24,479 bases of DNA from assembly GCA_007116765.1 (NCBI GenBank), contig SKHV01000179.1, forward strand, positions 1 to 24,479, read 5' to 3'. Below are positions 1 to 7,887 of the stretch, piece by piece. The translations under genes were made by a program, and so were the position numbers. Source of the DNA: Prolixibacteraceae bacterium. Lineage in GTDB: Bacteria; Bacteroidota; Bacteroidia; Bacteroidales; Prolixibacteraceae. The first letter of the stretch is position 1, and every line of letters begins with the position of its first letter. Below the pieces are notes generated by a model. It was not told the DNA's origin. It did not search any database and worked only from the letters and a program-made list of their open reading frames with translations.

Positions 1-1
1 T

Positions 2-841
2 GGCAACCCCAATTTCTATTCACTACCAAGCAACACCGAACGGAATTTCATTCTTCCCTATGTGAACAATGCCGATGCCGACATTACCCTAGCCAAAGCA
101 TTTGTAGACAGCTCCATGCAAAAAGCACGAATGAGCCTTAGGGTAAAAGACATAGGCACACAGGCAATGGACTCACTTTACAATAGGATTAAGGCAGACA
201 TGGCTGAACTATTTCCCGCAGAGGAATTTGACATCACTATTACAGGTTCAATGGTTACTTTCTTCAGAGGAAATCAATATCTGGTGCGCAATTTATTCAT
301 CAGTCTGGCACTTGCAATTGCGGTCATCTCGTTATTCATGGCAATAATGTTCCGTTCATCACGAATGGTGCTCATGTTCCTGATACCCAATATTATTCCA
401 CTTTTAGCCACCGCGGCAATTATGGGCTACACAAACATTCCCATTAAAGCTTCTACAATACTTGTATTTAGTGTAGCTTTCGGAATTTCTGTCGACAACA
501 CAATTCACTTTTTGGCAAAATACAGGCAGGAATTAGCCCTTAATGGGTGGAATATTAAACAATCGGTTTATAATGCGCTGCGCGAAACCGGAATAAGCAT
601 GATGTATACCTCAACTGTACTTTTCTTCGGATTTGGTATTTTCTCACTCTCTAATTTCGGAGGCACACAGGCAATGGGAATATTAGTTTCAATCACACTG
701 CTTATCGCACTTATTTCGAATCTAATTGTGCTACCCTCGCTTTTGATTGGCCTCGAAAAAATTATCACAACCAAATCGTTTCACGACCCGATACATCTTA
801 AAAATGAAGAAAATCAAGAAGAAGAAATTAGCATAAGATAA
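2..841 (+). CDS. RND/MMPL superfamily exporter, C-terminal part (5' truncated by window edge)
   Basis: The reading frame is open from base 2, so the gene starts outside the window; the GTG at 62 is internal. The visible 279 residues begin in a periplasmic loop and continue into about five hydrophobic segments, which fits the last half of an RND-type permease. A segment reading FGISVDNTIHF carries the intramembrane Asp of the MMPL/Patched-like branch, normally used for proton coupling. The C-terminus is a short Lys/Glu-rich cytoplasmic tail. It stops 23 bases before the polyprenyl synthase gene, so the two are probably co-transcribed. Known members export lipids, hopanoids or other hydrophobic compounds through the inner membrane; the substrate here cannot be read from sequence. 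Family assignment is firm. Confidence 0.85.
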   Translation, partial: GNPNFYSLPSNTERNFILPYVNNADADITLAKAFVDSSMQKARMSLRVKDIGTQAMDSLYNRIKADMAELFPAEEFDITITGSMVTFFRGNQYLVRNLFISLALAIAVISLFMAIMFRSSRMVLMFLIPNIIPLLATAAIMGYTNIPIKASTILVFSVAFGISVDNTIHFLAKYRQELALNGWNIKQSVYNALRETGISMMYTSTVLFFGFGIFSLSNFGGTQAMGILVSITLLIALISNLIVLPSLLIGLEKIITTKSFHDPIHLKNEENQEEEISIR

Positions 842-864
842 TTAAATAAACATCCACTAAGCAT

Positions 865-1848
865 ATGCATACTCACGAAGAATTATACCGTTTATTTACA
901 GCCAAGCTAAAAAACGAGGCAGAGCTTTTAAAATACTCGGAACCCGAAAATTTATACAAACCGGCAATATACACCCTCGAAAATGGGGGCAAACGCATAC
1001 GCCCAATATTGCTACTAATGGCTCACGAATTATATAGTCTCTCAGTAAACAAGTCGCTATGCGCCGCTTTTGCAATTGAAATATTTCACAACTTCACCCT
1101 TTTGCACGACGATATTATGGACGATGCGCCAATTCGGCGCAACCGCGAAACGGTGCACATAAAATATTCCACAAATTCAGCTATTTTATCGGGAGATGCC
1201 ATGTCGATTTTAGCCTATCAATACCTGGGGAAATGTAAAACCGACAACTTCGAGAAAATTTTCAATATATTTACTCACACTGCTTTACAAATTTGCGAAG
1301 GCCAGCAATACGATATGGATTTCGAAACCCGGAACAATGTAAGTGTTGAAGAATACATGAAAATGATTGGCTACAAAACAGCCGTACTTCTGGCTGCAAG
1401 CTTACAAATTGGAGCTTTAATGGCCAATGCCCCCGACGACGATGCCAAATTACTGTACGATTTTGGCTATAATCTAGGCATGGCTTTTCAACTACAGGAT
1501 GATTATCTGGATTCATATGGTAACACAGCCTCTTTCGGAAAATCGATTGGCGGGGATATTCTTGCCAATAAAAAAACCTTTATGCTGTTGAAAGCCTTCG
1601 AACTGGCAAACCACGAACAGACCGACAAGCTTAAGCGTTTAATAAACACCGAAATCTCTAATTCCCAAGAAAAAATCGATTCCGTAATATCGATTTACAA
1701 TCAGCTTGATATAGCCGCTCTTGTTAAGCAGGAAATGGAAAAATACTATAATAAAGCAATTACCTGCCTTAAAAATGTTAAGGTAGAACCTTCTAAAAAA
1801 ACAGAACTGTTGAGAGAAGCTAAAAAAATGATGCAAAGAGTAAGCTAA
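865..1848 (+). CDS. Polyprenyl diphosphate synthase, short-chain type (FPP/GGPP synthase-like)
   Basis: This all-trans prenyltransferase of 327 residues condenses isopentenyl diphosphate onto an allylic diphosphate using magnesium. The two aspartate motifs are intact: DDIMD at residues 82-86 and DDYLD at 212-216, with the GGKRIRP substrate-binding stretch at 41-47. The residue five positions before the first motif is Phe77. A bulky aromatic there usually closes the product pocket, so a C15-C20 product is likely (inference). It lacks the two-residue insertion in the first motif seen in typical bacterial FPP synthases. The ATG at 865 follows the exporter gene by 23 bases, suggesting an operon. 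A second, long-chain-type paralogue lies at 8594-9568. Confidence 0.88.
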   Translation: MHTHEELYRLFTAKLKNEAELLKYSEPENLYKPAIYTLENGGKRIRPILLLMAHELYSLSVNKSLCAAFAIEIFHNFTLLHDDIMDDAPIRRNRETVHIKYSTNSAILSGDAMSILAYQYLGKCKTDNFEKIFNIFTHTALQICEGQQYDMDFETRNNVSVEEYMKMIGYKTAVLLAASLQIGALMANAPDDDAKLLYDFGYNLGMAFQLQDDYLDSYGNTASFGKSIGGDILANKKTFMLLKAFELANHEQTDKLKRLINTEISNSQEKIDSVISIYNQLDIAALVKQEMEKYYNKAITCLKNVKVEPSKKTELLREAKKMMQRVS

Positions 1849-2028
1849 TTCTACATTATAATTTTATCTTTATTGTGCAGTCTGGTTGCTAGGCATTAAC
1901 TATGTATACTAAAACACCACACAATTATACAAAGCATAGCACACAAACAAACGGATAAAACCGTAAACCGTCAGTAAGGCAACACAGCGTTTATTTCAAT
2001 TGGGAATAAAAATAAAATTTGAATAAGA

Positions 2029-3531
2029 ATGAGTGTAAAGGGGAAAATTTTACAAGTAATTGGTCCGGTGGTTGATGTAATATTTGAACATAATACCGAC
2101 TTGCCCGACATTTACGAAGCACTGGAAATTATTCGTGACAAGGGCGACTCAATAGTTTTGGAATGCCAACAACACATTGGTGAAAAAACCGTACGTACCA
2201 TTGCCATGGAATCGACCGACGGGCTAAAACGAGGACTTGATGTTGTGGCAACCGGGAAGCCCATAATTATGCCCAATGGCGAAAATTCTCTGGGCAGATT
2301 GCTCAACGTTACCGGCCAGCCGGTTGACGGACTTCCCCCCATTTCGAAAGTAAACGGAGCAAGCATTCACCGCGACCCTCCTCCGTATAGTGAACTTACC
2401 ACCGAAACCGAGATATTAACCACAGGCATTAAAGTAATCGATTTAATTGAACCCTATGCAAAAGGTGGTAAAATTGGATTATTTGGCGGTGCCGGTGTAG
2501 GAAAAACTGTGCTCATACAAGAGCTCATTAACAACATTGCCATGGCACATGCCGGGCTGTCGGTTTTTGCAGGCGTGGGCGAAAGAACTCGCGAAGGGAA
2601 CGACCTGCTTCGCGAAATGATTGAAGCAGGAATTATTGATTACGGCGATGAATTCAGGCGTGAAATGAAAGCCGGAAAATGGGATTTAAGTAAAGTTGAT
2701 CTCGAGAAACTCTCTAAATCGAAATTGGCATTGGTATTCGGGCAAATGAACGAACCCCCCGGAGCAAGAGCCCGCGTGGCTCTTTCGGGCTTATCAATTG
2801 CCGAAAGCCTTCGCGACGGCAACGAAGAAAGCGGAGGAAGAAACATACTTTTCTTTGTCGACAACATATTCCGTTTTACACAGGCCGGCTCAGAAGTATC
2901 GGCACTTTTAGGACGTATGCCCTCGGCAGTGGGATATCAACCCACACTTGCAAGCGAAATGGGTATAATGCAGGAAAGAATCAGCTCAACTAAGCACGGC
3001 TCCATTACATCGGTGCAAGCCGTATATGTACCTGCCGACGACCTTACCGACCCGGCTCCGGCAACCACCTTCGCACATCTCGACGCCACTACTGTATTAA
3101 GCCGTAAAATTGTAGAACTGGGAATATACCCTGCAGTCGATCCTCTCGACTCCAGCTCACGCATTCTTAGTCCCGACATTGTGGGCGATGAGCATTATTT
3201 GTGTGCACAAAACGTGAAACAAATATTGCAGCGTTACCGTGAACTTCAAGATATAATTGCCATTTTGGGAATGGATGAATTAAGCGAAGAAGATAAGCTT
3301 GTGGTACACCGTGCCCGCAGAGTGCAACGCTTCCTATCTCAACCTTTTTTCGTGGCCGAACAATTTACCGGAATAAAAGGCCAACTGGTTTCAATTGAAG
3401 ATACAATTAAAGGCTTCAATATGATTATGGCCGGCGAAACCGACAAATATCCAGAAGCAGCCTTTAACCTTGTGGGCACGATAGAACAGGCAATTGAAAA
3501 AGGCGAAAAACTTATTGCTAAAGCAAAATAA
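2029..3531 (+). CDS. atpD: F1F0 ATP synthase, beta subunit
   Basis: This is the catalytic beta subunit of the F1 sector, which makes ATP from ADP and phosphate on the cytoplasmic face. The Walker A motif GGAGVGKT is at residues 153-160 (Lys159), and the catalytic GERTREG segment has Glu185. The protein has 500 residues against 460 in E. coli. Most of the difference is an insert of about 27 residues (roughly 205-231) after the catalytic segment and before FGQMNEPPG, a feature I associate with Bacteroidota homologues. atpC follows 15 bases after the stop, so the two are one operon; the other ATP synthase genes are not in this window. The 180-base gap upstream shows no clean promoter match. Confidence 0.98.
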   Translation: MSVKGKILQVIGPVVDVIFEHNTDLPDIYEALEIIRDKGDSIVLECQQHIGEKTVRTIAMESTDGLKRGLDVVATGKPIIMPNGENSLGRLLNVTGQPVDGLPPISKVNGASIHRDPPPYSELTTETEILTTGIKVIDLIEPYAKGGKIGLFGGAGVGKTVLIQELINNIAMAHAGLSVFAGVGERTREGNDLLREMIEAGIIDYGDEFRREMKAGKWDLSKVDLEKLSKSKLALVFGQMNEPPGARARVALSGLSIAESLRDGNEESGGRNILFFVDNIFRFTQAGSEVSALLGRMPSAVGYQPTLASEMGIMQERISSTKHGSITSVQAVYVPADDLTDPAPATTFAHLDATTVLSRKIVELGIYPAVDPLDSSSRILSPDIVGDEHYLCAQNVKQILQRYRELQDIIAILGMDELSEEDKLVVHRARRVQRFLSQPFFVAEQFTGIKGQLVSIEDTIKGFNMIMAGETDKYPEAAFNLVGTIEQAIEKGEKLIAKAK

Positions 3532-3546
3532 AGTAAGCTGACTAAA

Positions 3547-3801
3547 ATGGAACTCGAGATTAATACTCCGCAAAAAACAATTTATCACGATACGGTAAAA
3601 ATGGTGCGTGTGCCAGGAACAAAAGGATCTTTTCAGATATTGAACAATCACTCACCCATTATCTCAACTCTAGAGCAAGGAAAAATCACAATAAAGAATA
3701 AAGAAGACATTACATTTCAATTTGAAATATCAGACGGCATTATTGAATGCCTGAATAATAAAATTGTAATACTGACCACTCAAATTACCGTAATAAGCTA
3801 A
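3547..3801 (+). CDS. atpC: F1F0 ATP synthase, epsilon subunit (short form)
   Basis: The 84-residue protein matches only the N-terminal beta-sandwich domain of the epsilon subunit (PGTKGSFQILNNHSPIISTL is the typical core). The helical C-terminal hairpin found in E. coli epsilon (about 139 residues), which can inhibit ATP hydrolysis, is absent. The gene follows atpD by 15 bases in the usual order. Its stop codon (3799-3801) overlaps the stop codon of the convergent aminotransferase gene (3798-3800 on the minus strand), with no room for a terminator between them. The short form is common in this phylum, so I read it as a normal gene and not a truncation. Confidence 0.93.
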   Translation: MELEINTPQKTIYHDTVKMVRVPGTKGSFQILNNHSPIISTLEQGKITIKNKEDITFQFEISDGIIECLNNKIVILTTQITVIS

Positions 3802-4976
3802 ATGCTTTCTATGGTTCGCTTCAAAATGTCCATTGCCGTGACAATAAGAGAACGCGGACAACCCATATTCAATCTTAAAAAGGTCTTGCCTCCTTCTCCG
3901 AACATGTGACCAGGACTAAGCCCCAATCCATTGTCAATAAGATTTTTGTAAACATCCGCAGTAGGTAAAGACACCTCTGAAAAGTCAATCCACGCTAGAA
4001 ATGTCCCCTCGGGTTTAATCAGTTTCAAACAAGGAATTTCATTCTTTATAAAAGATTCAATAAAATTGTAGTTCTCTTCAATATAAAGTATTAATTGATC
4101 AAGCCAACTTTCGCCATAATTATAAGCCGCTTCAGTAGCTACCTGACCAAAGAAATTCCCCGAAGTAATGTGCGTTGCCCGTGCAAAAGCCTCGTAGGCT
4201 TTACGGTATTCCGGGTTTTTAGCGATAATATAAGCCGAAGATAAACCGGCAATATTGAACGTTTTACTGGCCGATGATACAATTATGCTATTCATCGCAA
4301 ATTCATCTGAAATTGAAGGAAACGGAATGTGGGTATGACCCGAAAATATCAAATCGGCATGAATTTCATCGGCAATTACGATAATTCCATTTTCAATGCA
4401 AATTTTACCAAGTTCGCTTAACTCTTCCCGTGTCCATACCATTCCTCCCGGGTTATGCGGACTGCAAAGCAGTATCATCTTTGTCTTTTCGTCGATTATA
4501 GACTTCAGGTTATCAAAGTCAAAAGAATAACGATTGCCCTCTCTTTTCAGGGGATTTTCAACCATTACACGCTTGTTGCCTTCAACCACATGAAAAAATG
4601 GAAAATAAACCGGTGGCTGTACAATTATTTTATCGCCTTCAGAGCTTAACGACAATACCAACGAAGCAATACCGCTTACCACGTTGGGGCAAAACTGTAT
4701 CCAGTTTTTCTTAATATCCCAATTATGCCTGCGCTTATACCAACCCATAATCGATTCAAAATACGAATCAGGCTTCAGCGGATAACCATATACTTGGTGC
4801 TCAGCTCGTTTTTTTACTGCATTTACAATAAAATCGGGTGTTTTAAAATCGGTATCGGCAACCCACATGGGAATTAAATCGGTTGTCCCGAATACCGCTT
4901 TACGATTATCGTATTTCTGACAGTTTGAGTTGGTACGATCAATTATTTGGTCGAAGTTATATTCCATAATACACAT
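3798..4976 (-). CDS. PatB/MalY-type PLP-dependent aminotransferase / C-S lyase
   Basis: This 392-residue fold-type I PLP enzyme belongs to the MalY/PatB branch, whose members act as cystathionine beta-lyases or aminotransferases. Visible landmarks are the N-terminal MWVADTDFKTP stretch (37-47), Asn175-Pro-Gly-Gly, Asp203 in the IADEIHAD motif (pyridine nitrogen contact), and SASKTFN at 235-241 with the Schiff-base Lys238. The likely job is releasing homocysteine or another thiol from a cysteine conjugate; the exact substrate is not determined by sequence. The ATG at 4976 is preceded by AAAGA on the minus strand, but a second ATG three codons in (4967) is equally possible. A TAnnTTTG element lies about 30 bases upstream. 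Confidence 0.9.
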   Translation of the reverse strand: MCIMEYNFDQIIDRTNSNCQKYDNRKAVFGTTDLIPMWVADTDFKTPDFIVNAVKKRAEHQVYGYPLKPDSYFESIMGWYKRRHNWDIKKNWIQFCPNVVSGIASLVLSLSSEGDKIIVQPPVYFPFFHVVEGNKRVMVENPLKREGNRYSFDFDNLKSIIDEKTKMILLCSPHNPGGMVWTREELSELGKICIENGIIVIADEIHADLIFSGHTHIPFPSISDEFAMNSIIVSSASKTFNIAGLSSAYIIAKNPEYRKAYEAFARATHITSGNFFGQVATEAAYNYGESWLDQLILYIEENYNFIESFIKNEIPCLKLIKPEGTFLAWIDFSEVSLPTADVYKNLIDNGLGLSPGHMFGEGGKTFLRLNMGCPRSLIVTAMDILKRTIESI

Positions 4977-5005
4977 TCTTTATGCTTACTTAGTCAAAAG
5001 AACAC

Positions 5006-5013
5006 CAAAAATA
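5006..5013 (-). promoter_or_regulatory. Candidate -7 element for the PatB/MalY-type gene
   Basis: On the minus strand this reads TATTTTTG, an exact match to the Bacteroidota -7 consensus TAnnTTTG, 29 bases upstream of the ATG at 4976. No clear TTG-type -33 element is seen at 17-23 bases. The call rests on the core match and position only. Confidence 0.5.
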
Positions 5014-5210
5014 TTATTTAAAACATGAGAAATATTTGAAGTGATGCTTTTTTATGATATAAAATTCAAATTGTCTTACTTTCTCACTATCTATAATGGT
5101 TCTAATTAATAATTACTTTACATTGAAAACTTACGATAATTATGTTTGAGCTTTGTTTTACTGACACTTACATTTTTCTATAATGCTTTTCTACGAATTA
5201 ACAAATACTT

Positions 5211-5249
5211 AAAACATGTTATACAACATTATGCTGTAAAACATGTTAT
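5211..5249. repeat. Direct repeat of a palindromic box, AAAACATGTTAT x2 (candidate operator)
   Basis: Two exact 12-base copies lie at 5211-5222 and 5238-5249, 27 bases apart. Each contains the perfect 8-base palindrome AACATGTT (5213-5220 and 5240-5247). The second copy overlaps the first bases of the -7 element at 5247-5254, so a protein bound there would occlude the promoter. Symmetric boxes repeated over a promoter suggest a dimeric regulator. The regulator is unknown, and chance in AT-rich sequence is not excluded. Confidence 0.55.
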
Positions 5250-5254
5250 TTTTG
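5247..5254 (+). promoter_or_regulatory. Candidate -7 element for the two-module exported protein
   Basis: TATTTTTG matches TAnnTTTG exactly, 39 bases before the ATG at 5294, leaving a leader of about 30 bases. It overlaps the right-hand AACATGTT palindrome. No good TTG-type -33 element is visible, as would be the case for an activator-dependent promoter. Confidence 0.55.
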
Positions 5255-5293
5255 TACCAGTTAGTTTAATCATTAATATTAAAACAGAAAAAG

Positions 5294-5899
5294 ATGAAAA
5301 CAAAACTTTATTATTTAGGAACAAAATTATTGGTTGCTATAATTTTTATCGTAATACTAGTAGTAAAAGCAACAGCAAGCGAAGCTCCAAAACTAAAAAT
5401 GATTTCGCATTCCGACGAGCGTGCAATTGTGATTGTGGACAATTCAGGAAACTCATTTGCAGAAATTGTTATAGAAAATGCAAACGGCAATATTATCTAT
5501 TATCGCGAAGGAAGAATTGATGCAAAGAACTATTCGAAGATTTTCGATTTCAAAAATCTACAAAACGGCGACTACAAGATTATTGTGTCGAACAACTTTG
5601 GAGAACAAGAAGCAAACTTCAGCGTGTTAAACAACAAGGTTATAGTAAACAATCATGAGTCACTTAAACCATTTTTTAGTTTAAATGGCAATACGCTTAA
5701 TTTGTCAACTTTAAACCATGCTTCAAACAATTTGTATTTTAGTATCACAAACCGAATCTCAGGCGAGGTTTATACAAAAGCTTTGGGCAACGACTTTAAC
5801 ATTACCACTGGCTTCAACCTTGAGAAACTATCAACTGGTGCTTATACTGCTAAACTAAGCGACGGAAGAAACTCGTATACCTACACATTTGAAAAATAA
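5294..5899 (+). CDS. Exported protein with two tandem beta-sandwich-like modules
   Basis: I do not recognise a named family. The 201-residue protein has a basic N-terminus and a hydrophobic stretch (about 11-25), with a likely signal peptidase site after Ala28 (ATA-SEA). The mature part consists of two similar modules. Residues 55-111 run strand, NANGNIIYY, strand, then FKNLQNGDYKIIV; residues 146-200 repeat this as NRISGEVYT and LEKLSTGAYTAKL. This I.N..G.....L..L..G.Y pattern resembles the C-terminal sorting domains and related small beta-sandwiches of Bacteroidota exported proteins. It probably works in the periplasm or at the surface. It is a single-gene unit between its own promoter and a strong terminator. 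Confidence 0.75.
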   Translation: MKTKLYYLGTKLLVAIIFIVILVVKATASEAPKLKMISHSDERAIVIVDNSGNSFAEIVIENANGNIIYYREGRIDAKNYSKIFDFKNLQNGDYKIIVSNNFGEQEANFSVLNNKVIVNNHESLKPFFSLNGNTLNLSTLNHASNNLYFSITNRISGEVYTKALGNDFNITTGFNLEKLSTGAYTAKLSDGRNSYTYTFEK

Positions 5900-5941
5900 T
5901 GTTATGCAGGAGACGAAACAGATTGAAACCGAAGATAATCC

Positions 5942-5980
5942 AAAAGCCTTGTTGAATTAATAAATCAGCAAGGCTTTTTT
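5942..5980 (+). terminator. Rho-independent terminator after the exported protein gene
   Basis: AAAAGCCTTG (5942-5951) pairs perfectly with CAAGGCTTTT (5969-5978). Further pairing continues inward through a G-U pair (T5952-G5968), and the hairpin is followed by a T-run. It ends the transcript about 40 bases after the stop at 5899. The gap from here to 6145 holds only the candidate promoter for the next gene. Confidence 0.88.
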
Positions 5981-6117
5981 AATTTACAGAAAATATAAAT
6001 TGACCTACTACTAAACCAATATAACACAGTTGAAAAGTAAAACCCCAACAACACCACTGTTGATAAAATGGTTGATAAGTTCAATGATTTATAATTCATA
6101 TTGGCTTACAATTGTGT

Positions 6118-6125
6118 TAGTTTTG
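6118..6125 (+). promoter_or_regulatory. Candidate -7 element for the 6146 gene
   Basis: TAGTTTTG matches TAnnTTTG. It lies 20 bases before the ATG at 6146 but downstream of the possible TTG start at 6101. Transcription from here would exclude the TTG start, so the element supports ATG 6146. A TTG at 6101-6103 is only 14 bases upstream, short for a -33 element. Confidence 0.45.
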
Positions 6126-6145
6126 CAATAAATTGCATTTCGCTC

Positions 6146-6880
6146 ATGCCATACCGTCGCCTTCCCAATACAGATAAAGCCAGACTCAGAGCACTGGAGC
6201 GTGCCTTCAAGAAAGTTGAATCAGGAAGTCATGAGTCTACACCATTTTCAGCAGGACAGATACAAATTCTACGCACATTCTTGCCTCGGTTTCAGAATTC
6301 CATAACCCTTCTCAATGCCGCTCGCCGCAATCAGATTCAAAACAGTAGCGCCTATAACGGATTACTGAAAAAAGCTCGTATGTATGTTTCGCATTACATA
6401 CAGGTGATGAACATGGCCATAAGTCGTGGCGAACAAAAGCCGGCAATAAGAAAGTTCTATAAGCTCGAAGCATTTGGAAATTCGCTTCCACCTCTCAATA
6501 GCGAATCGGACCTATTGTATTGGGGCAAAAAAGTAATCGACGGCGATAAAGAACGAGTTTCGAACGGTGGAAGTCCGCTCTATAACCCATCAATTGCACT
6601 GGTGAAAGTGAATTTTGAAAAATATTCAGAAGCCAATTTCAGGCAAAAACAATTTCAGCAAACCACTATACGCAATGCAAATCTGGTTCAGGAATTACGT
6701 GAGGAAGCAAACGATCTTATCCAAAATTTATGGAACGAAGCTGAAGCCGCCTTTGAGCATTTGCCCGACTCATTAAAACGTGAAAATGCTAAACAATTTG
6801 GGGTTGTTTATGCATTCAGAAAATCGGAATTAAAAAAACCATCAAATTCTTCTGTAGTTCAGCAGGAACTTATTTTTTAA
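6146..6880 (+). CDS. Conserved-looking helical protein of unknown function
   Basis: The frame can be read from a TTG at 6101 (259 residues), but ATG 6146 gives a 244-residue protein beginning MPYRRLPNTD, which I take as the true N-terminus because a promoter-like element sits between the two candidates. The product is soluble, with no signal peptide or membrane segment, rich in Arg, Gln, Asn and Glu, and probably mostly helical. A segment around LLYWGKKVIDGDKERV is the most distinctive. I recall similar uncharacterised proteins starting MPYRRLPNTD in Bacteroidota, but no function. Its last 11 bases overlap the tail of the convergent protease gene. No function is proposed. Confidence 0.75.
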   Translation: MPYRRLPNTDKARLRALERAFKKVESGSHESTPFSAGQIQILRTFLPRFQNSITLLNAARRNQIQNSSAYNGLLKKARMYVSHYIQVMNMAISRGEQKPAIRKFYKLEAFGNSLPPLNSESDLLYWGKKVIDGDKERVSNGGSPLYNPSIALVKVNFEKYSEANFRQKQFQQTTIRNANLVQELREEANDLIQNLWNEAEAAFEHLPDSLKRENAKQFGVVYAFRKSELKKPSNSSVVQQELIF

Positions 6881-7829
6881 CTTCAAAACCGTCAACGACT
6901 TCATCAAATGCTTCTTCATGCCGGTTTCGCCGGTAAAAAACAACAAATAGCAAGGCGACAACAATTAAGCTGATAATAGCTGATAATATGCCCACAGTAC
7001 CTTCGGTGCCAATCGAGTCAGGATCCAATTTCATCAGGTTATTATTATAAAAGTAATAGGCAATAACTGCAGCGGCATTGTTTACAAAATGTGCAGCTAC
7101 CGGTAGCCATAAATTACCGCTCCAAATATACATGTATCCAAATAAGGCTCCCAGTAAAACCCTTGGAATAAACCCATAAAACTGAAAATGTAATGCACTA
7201 AACAAAATAGCGGCTATCCATATTGCCCAATGCTTATTTTTAGTCCATTCGTTCAATATTCGCTGAATTACTCCACGGAATAAAAACTCCTCACCAATTG
7301 CAGGTATAACAGCAATAAGAAAAAGATTGAACAACAAACCTTGTAGCGTGTGGGCTGAAACAAACAATTCGGTTAAATGAGCTGCTGATTCCTCCGAAGC
7401 CTTCATCCATTCTTCAACACCACTTAGCCAATGTGGTAGCGACAAATCGGCATTCCACACACCAACAAAATTTATAAAAGGGCTTGCACACAAAACAATT
7501 AGCGTTACAAGCAAAAGATTCGTTTTTTGAGGAGCAACATTCAATTTCAGATAACGAAAAGCACTACCACCAAAAAAATAGGCCAATACTAGCGAAGGAA
7601 CCACAAATAATCCTAGCGATTGAGCCAACTGAAAATATTTGAGTACGGCTATATTGCTTTCATCAAAAATCATTGACGAAGAAACTATCTGACTAAAAGC
7701 TTCAATTCCAAATAAAGGAATAGCTAACAAAGCAGATAAAATCATAAACAGAAACAAACCCAAAATAGCCACAAGGGCAACAAAGCCTATTTTCGAAAAT
7801 GGATGTAAATTATGATATATTCCTCTCAT
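6870..7829 (-). CDS. CPBP (Rce1/Abi-type) intramembrane metalloprotease
   Basis: This 319-residue integral membrane protein has about eight hydrophobic segments and the three signature motifs of the CPBP family: Glu180-Glu181-xxx-Arg185 (EEFLFR), FSALH ending at His214, and His247-xxx-Asn251 (HFVNN). In the family these residues form the metal-dependent active site inside the membrane. Eukaryotic relatives cleave prenylated CAAX proteins; bacterial members mature or degrade membrane peptides or act in self-immunity, and the substrate here is unknown. The C-terminus is a charged cytoplasmic tail. It faces away from frr, with its own promoter-like element at 7864-7871, and its 3' end overlaps the convergent gene by 11 bases. 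Confidence 0.9.
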   Translation of the reverse strand: MRGIYHNLHPFSKIGFVALVAILGLFLFMILSALLAIPLFGIEAFSQIVSSSMIFDESNIAVLKYFQLAQSLGLFVVPSLVLAYFFGGSAFRYLKLNVAPQKTNLLLVTLIVLCASPFINFVGVWNADLSLPHWLSGVEEWMKASEESAAHLTELFVSAHTLQGLLFNLFLIAVIPAIGEEFLFRGVIQRILNEWTKNKHWAIWIAAILFSALHFQFYGFIPRVLLGALFGYMYIWSGNLWLPVAAHFVNNAAAVIAYYFYNNNLMKLDPDSIGTEGTVGILSAIISLIVVALLFVVFYRRNRHEEAFDEVVDGFEVKK

Positions 7830-7863
7830 CGTTTCAAATTAGTTATGATTAAAGTAGAGCAAG

Positions 7864-7871
7864 CAAAAATA
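7864..7871 (-). promoter_or_regulatory. Candidate -7 element for the CPBP protease gene
   Basis: On the minus strand this reads TATTTTTG, an exact TAnnTTTG match 34 bases upstream of the ATG at 7829. It sits back to back with the frr promoter in a 118-base divergent gap. Confidence 0.55.
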
Positions 7872-7887
7872 TAAAAATTGAAATTGG

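Larger units (their letters stand above)
4977..5293. other. 317-base divergent intergenic region with regulatory repeats
   Basis: This AT-rich gap separates the minus-strand PatB/MalY-type gene from the small exported protein gene. It holds a candidate promoter facing each way (5006-5013 minus, 5247-5254 plus) and the AAAACATGTTAT boxes at 5211-5249. TTAAAACATG occurs at both 5018-5027 and 5209-5218, so a partial box also sits beside the minus-strand promoter. A frame open across 5146-5520 overlaps the start of the exported protein in another frame and shows no recognisable protein features, so I see no gene here. Confidence 0.7.

Noticed and set aside
62..64. GTG 62 as the start of the RND exporter
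   Set aside because: The frame is open back to base 2 with sensible protein sequence, so the gene is cut by the window edge.
1849..2028. Possible promoter TATCTTTA (1865-1872) or TAAAATTTG (2013-2021) for atpD
   Set aside because: Each deviates from TAnnTTTG by a base or spacing and neither has a partner -33 element, so they were not listed as features.
5146..5520. A 124-codon open frame overlapping the start of the exported protein gene
   Set aside because: It is in a different frame from the signal-peptide protein at 5294, has no recognisable protein pattern, and begins inside the regulatory gap.
6101..6145. TTG start adding 15 residues to the 6146 gene
   Set aside because: A promoter-like TAGTTTTG lies at 6118-6125, and MPYRRLPNTD from ATG 6146 is a more natural N-terminus.
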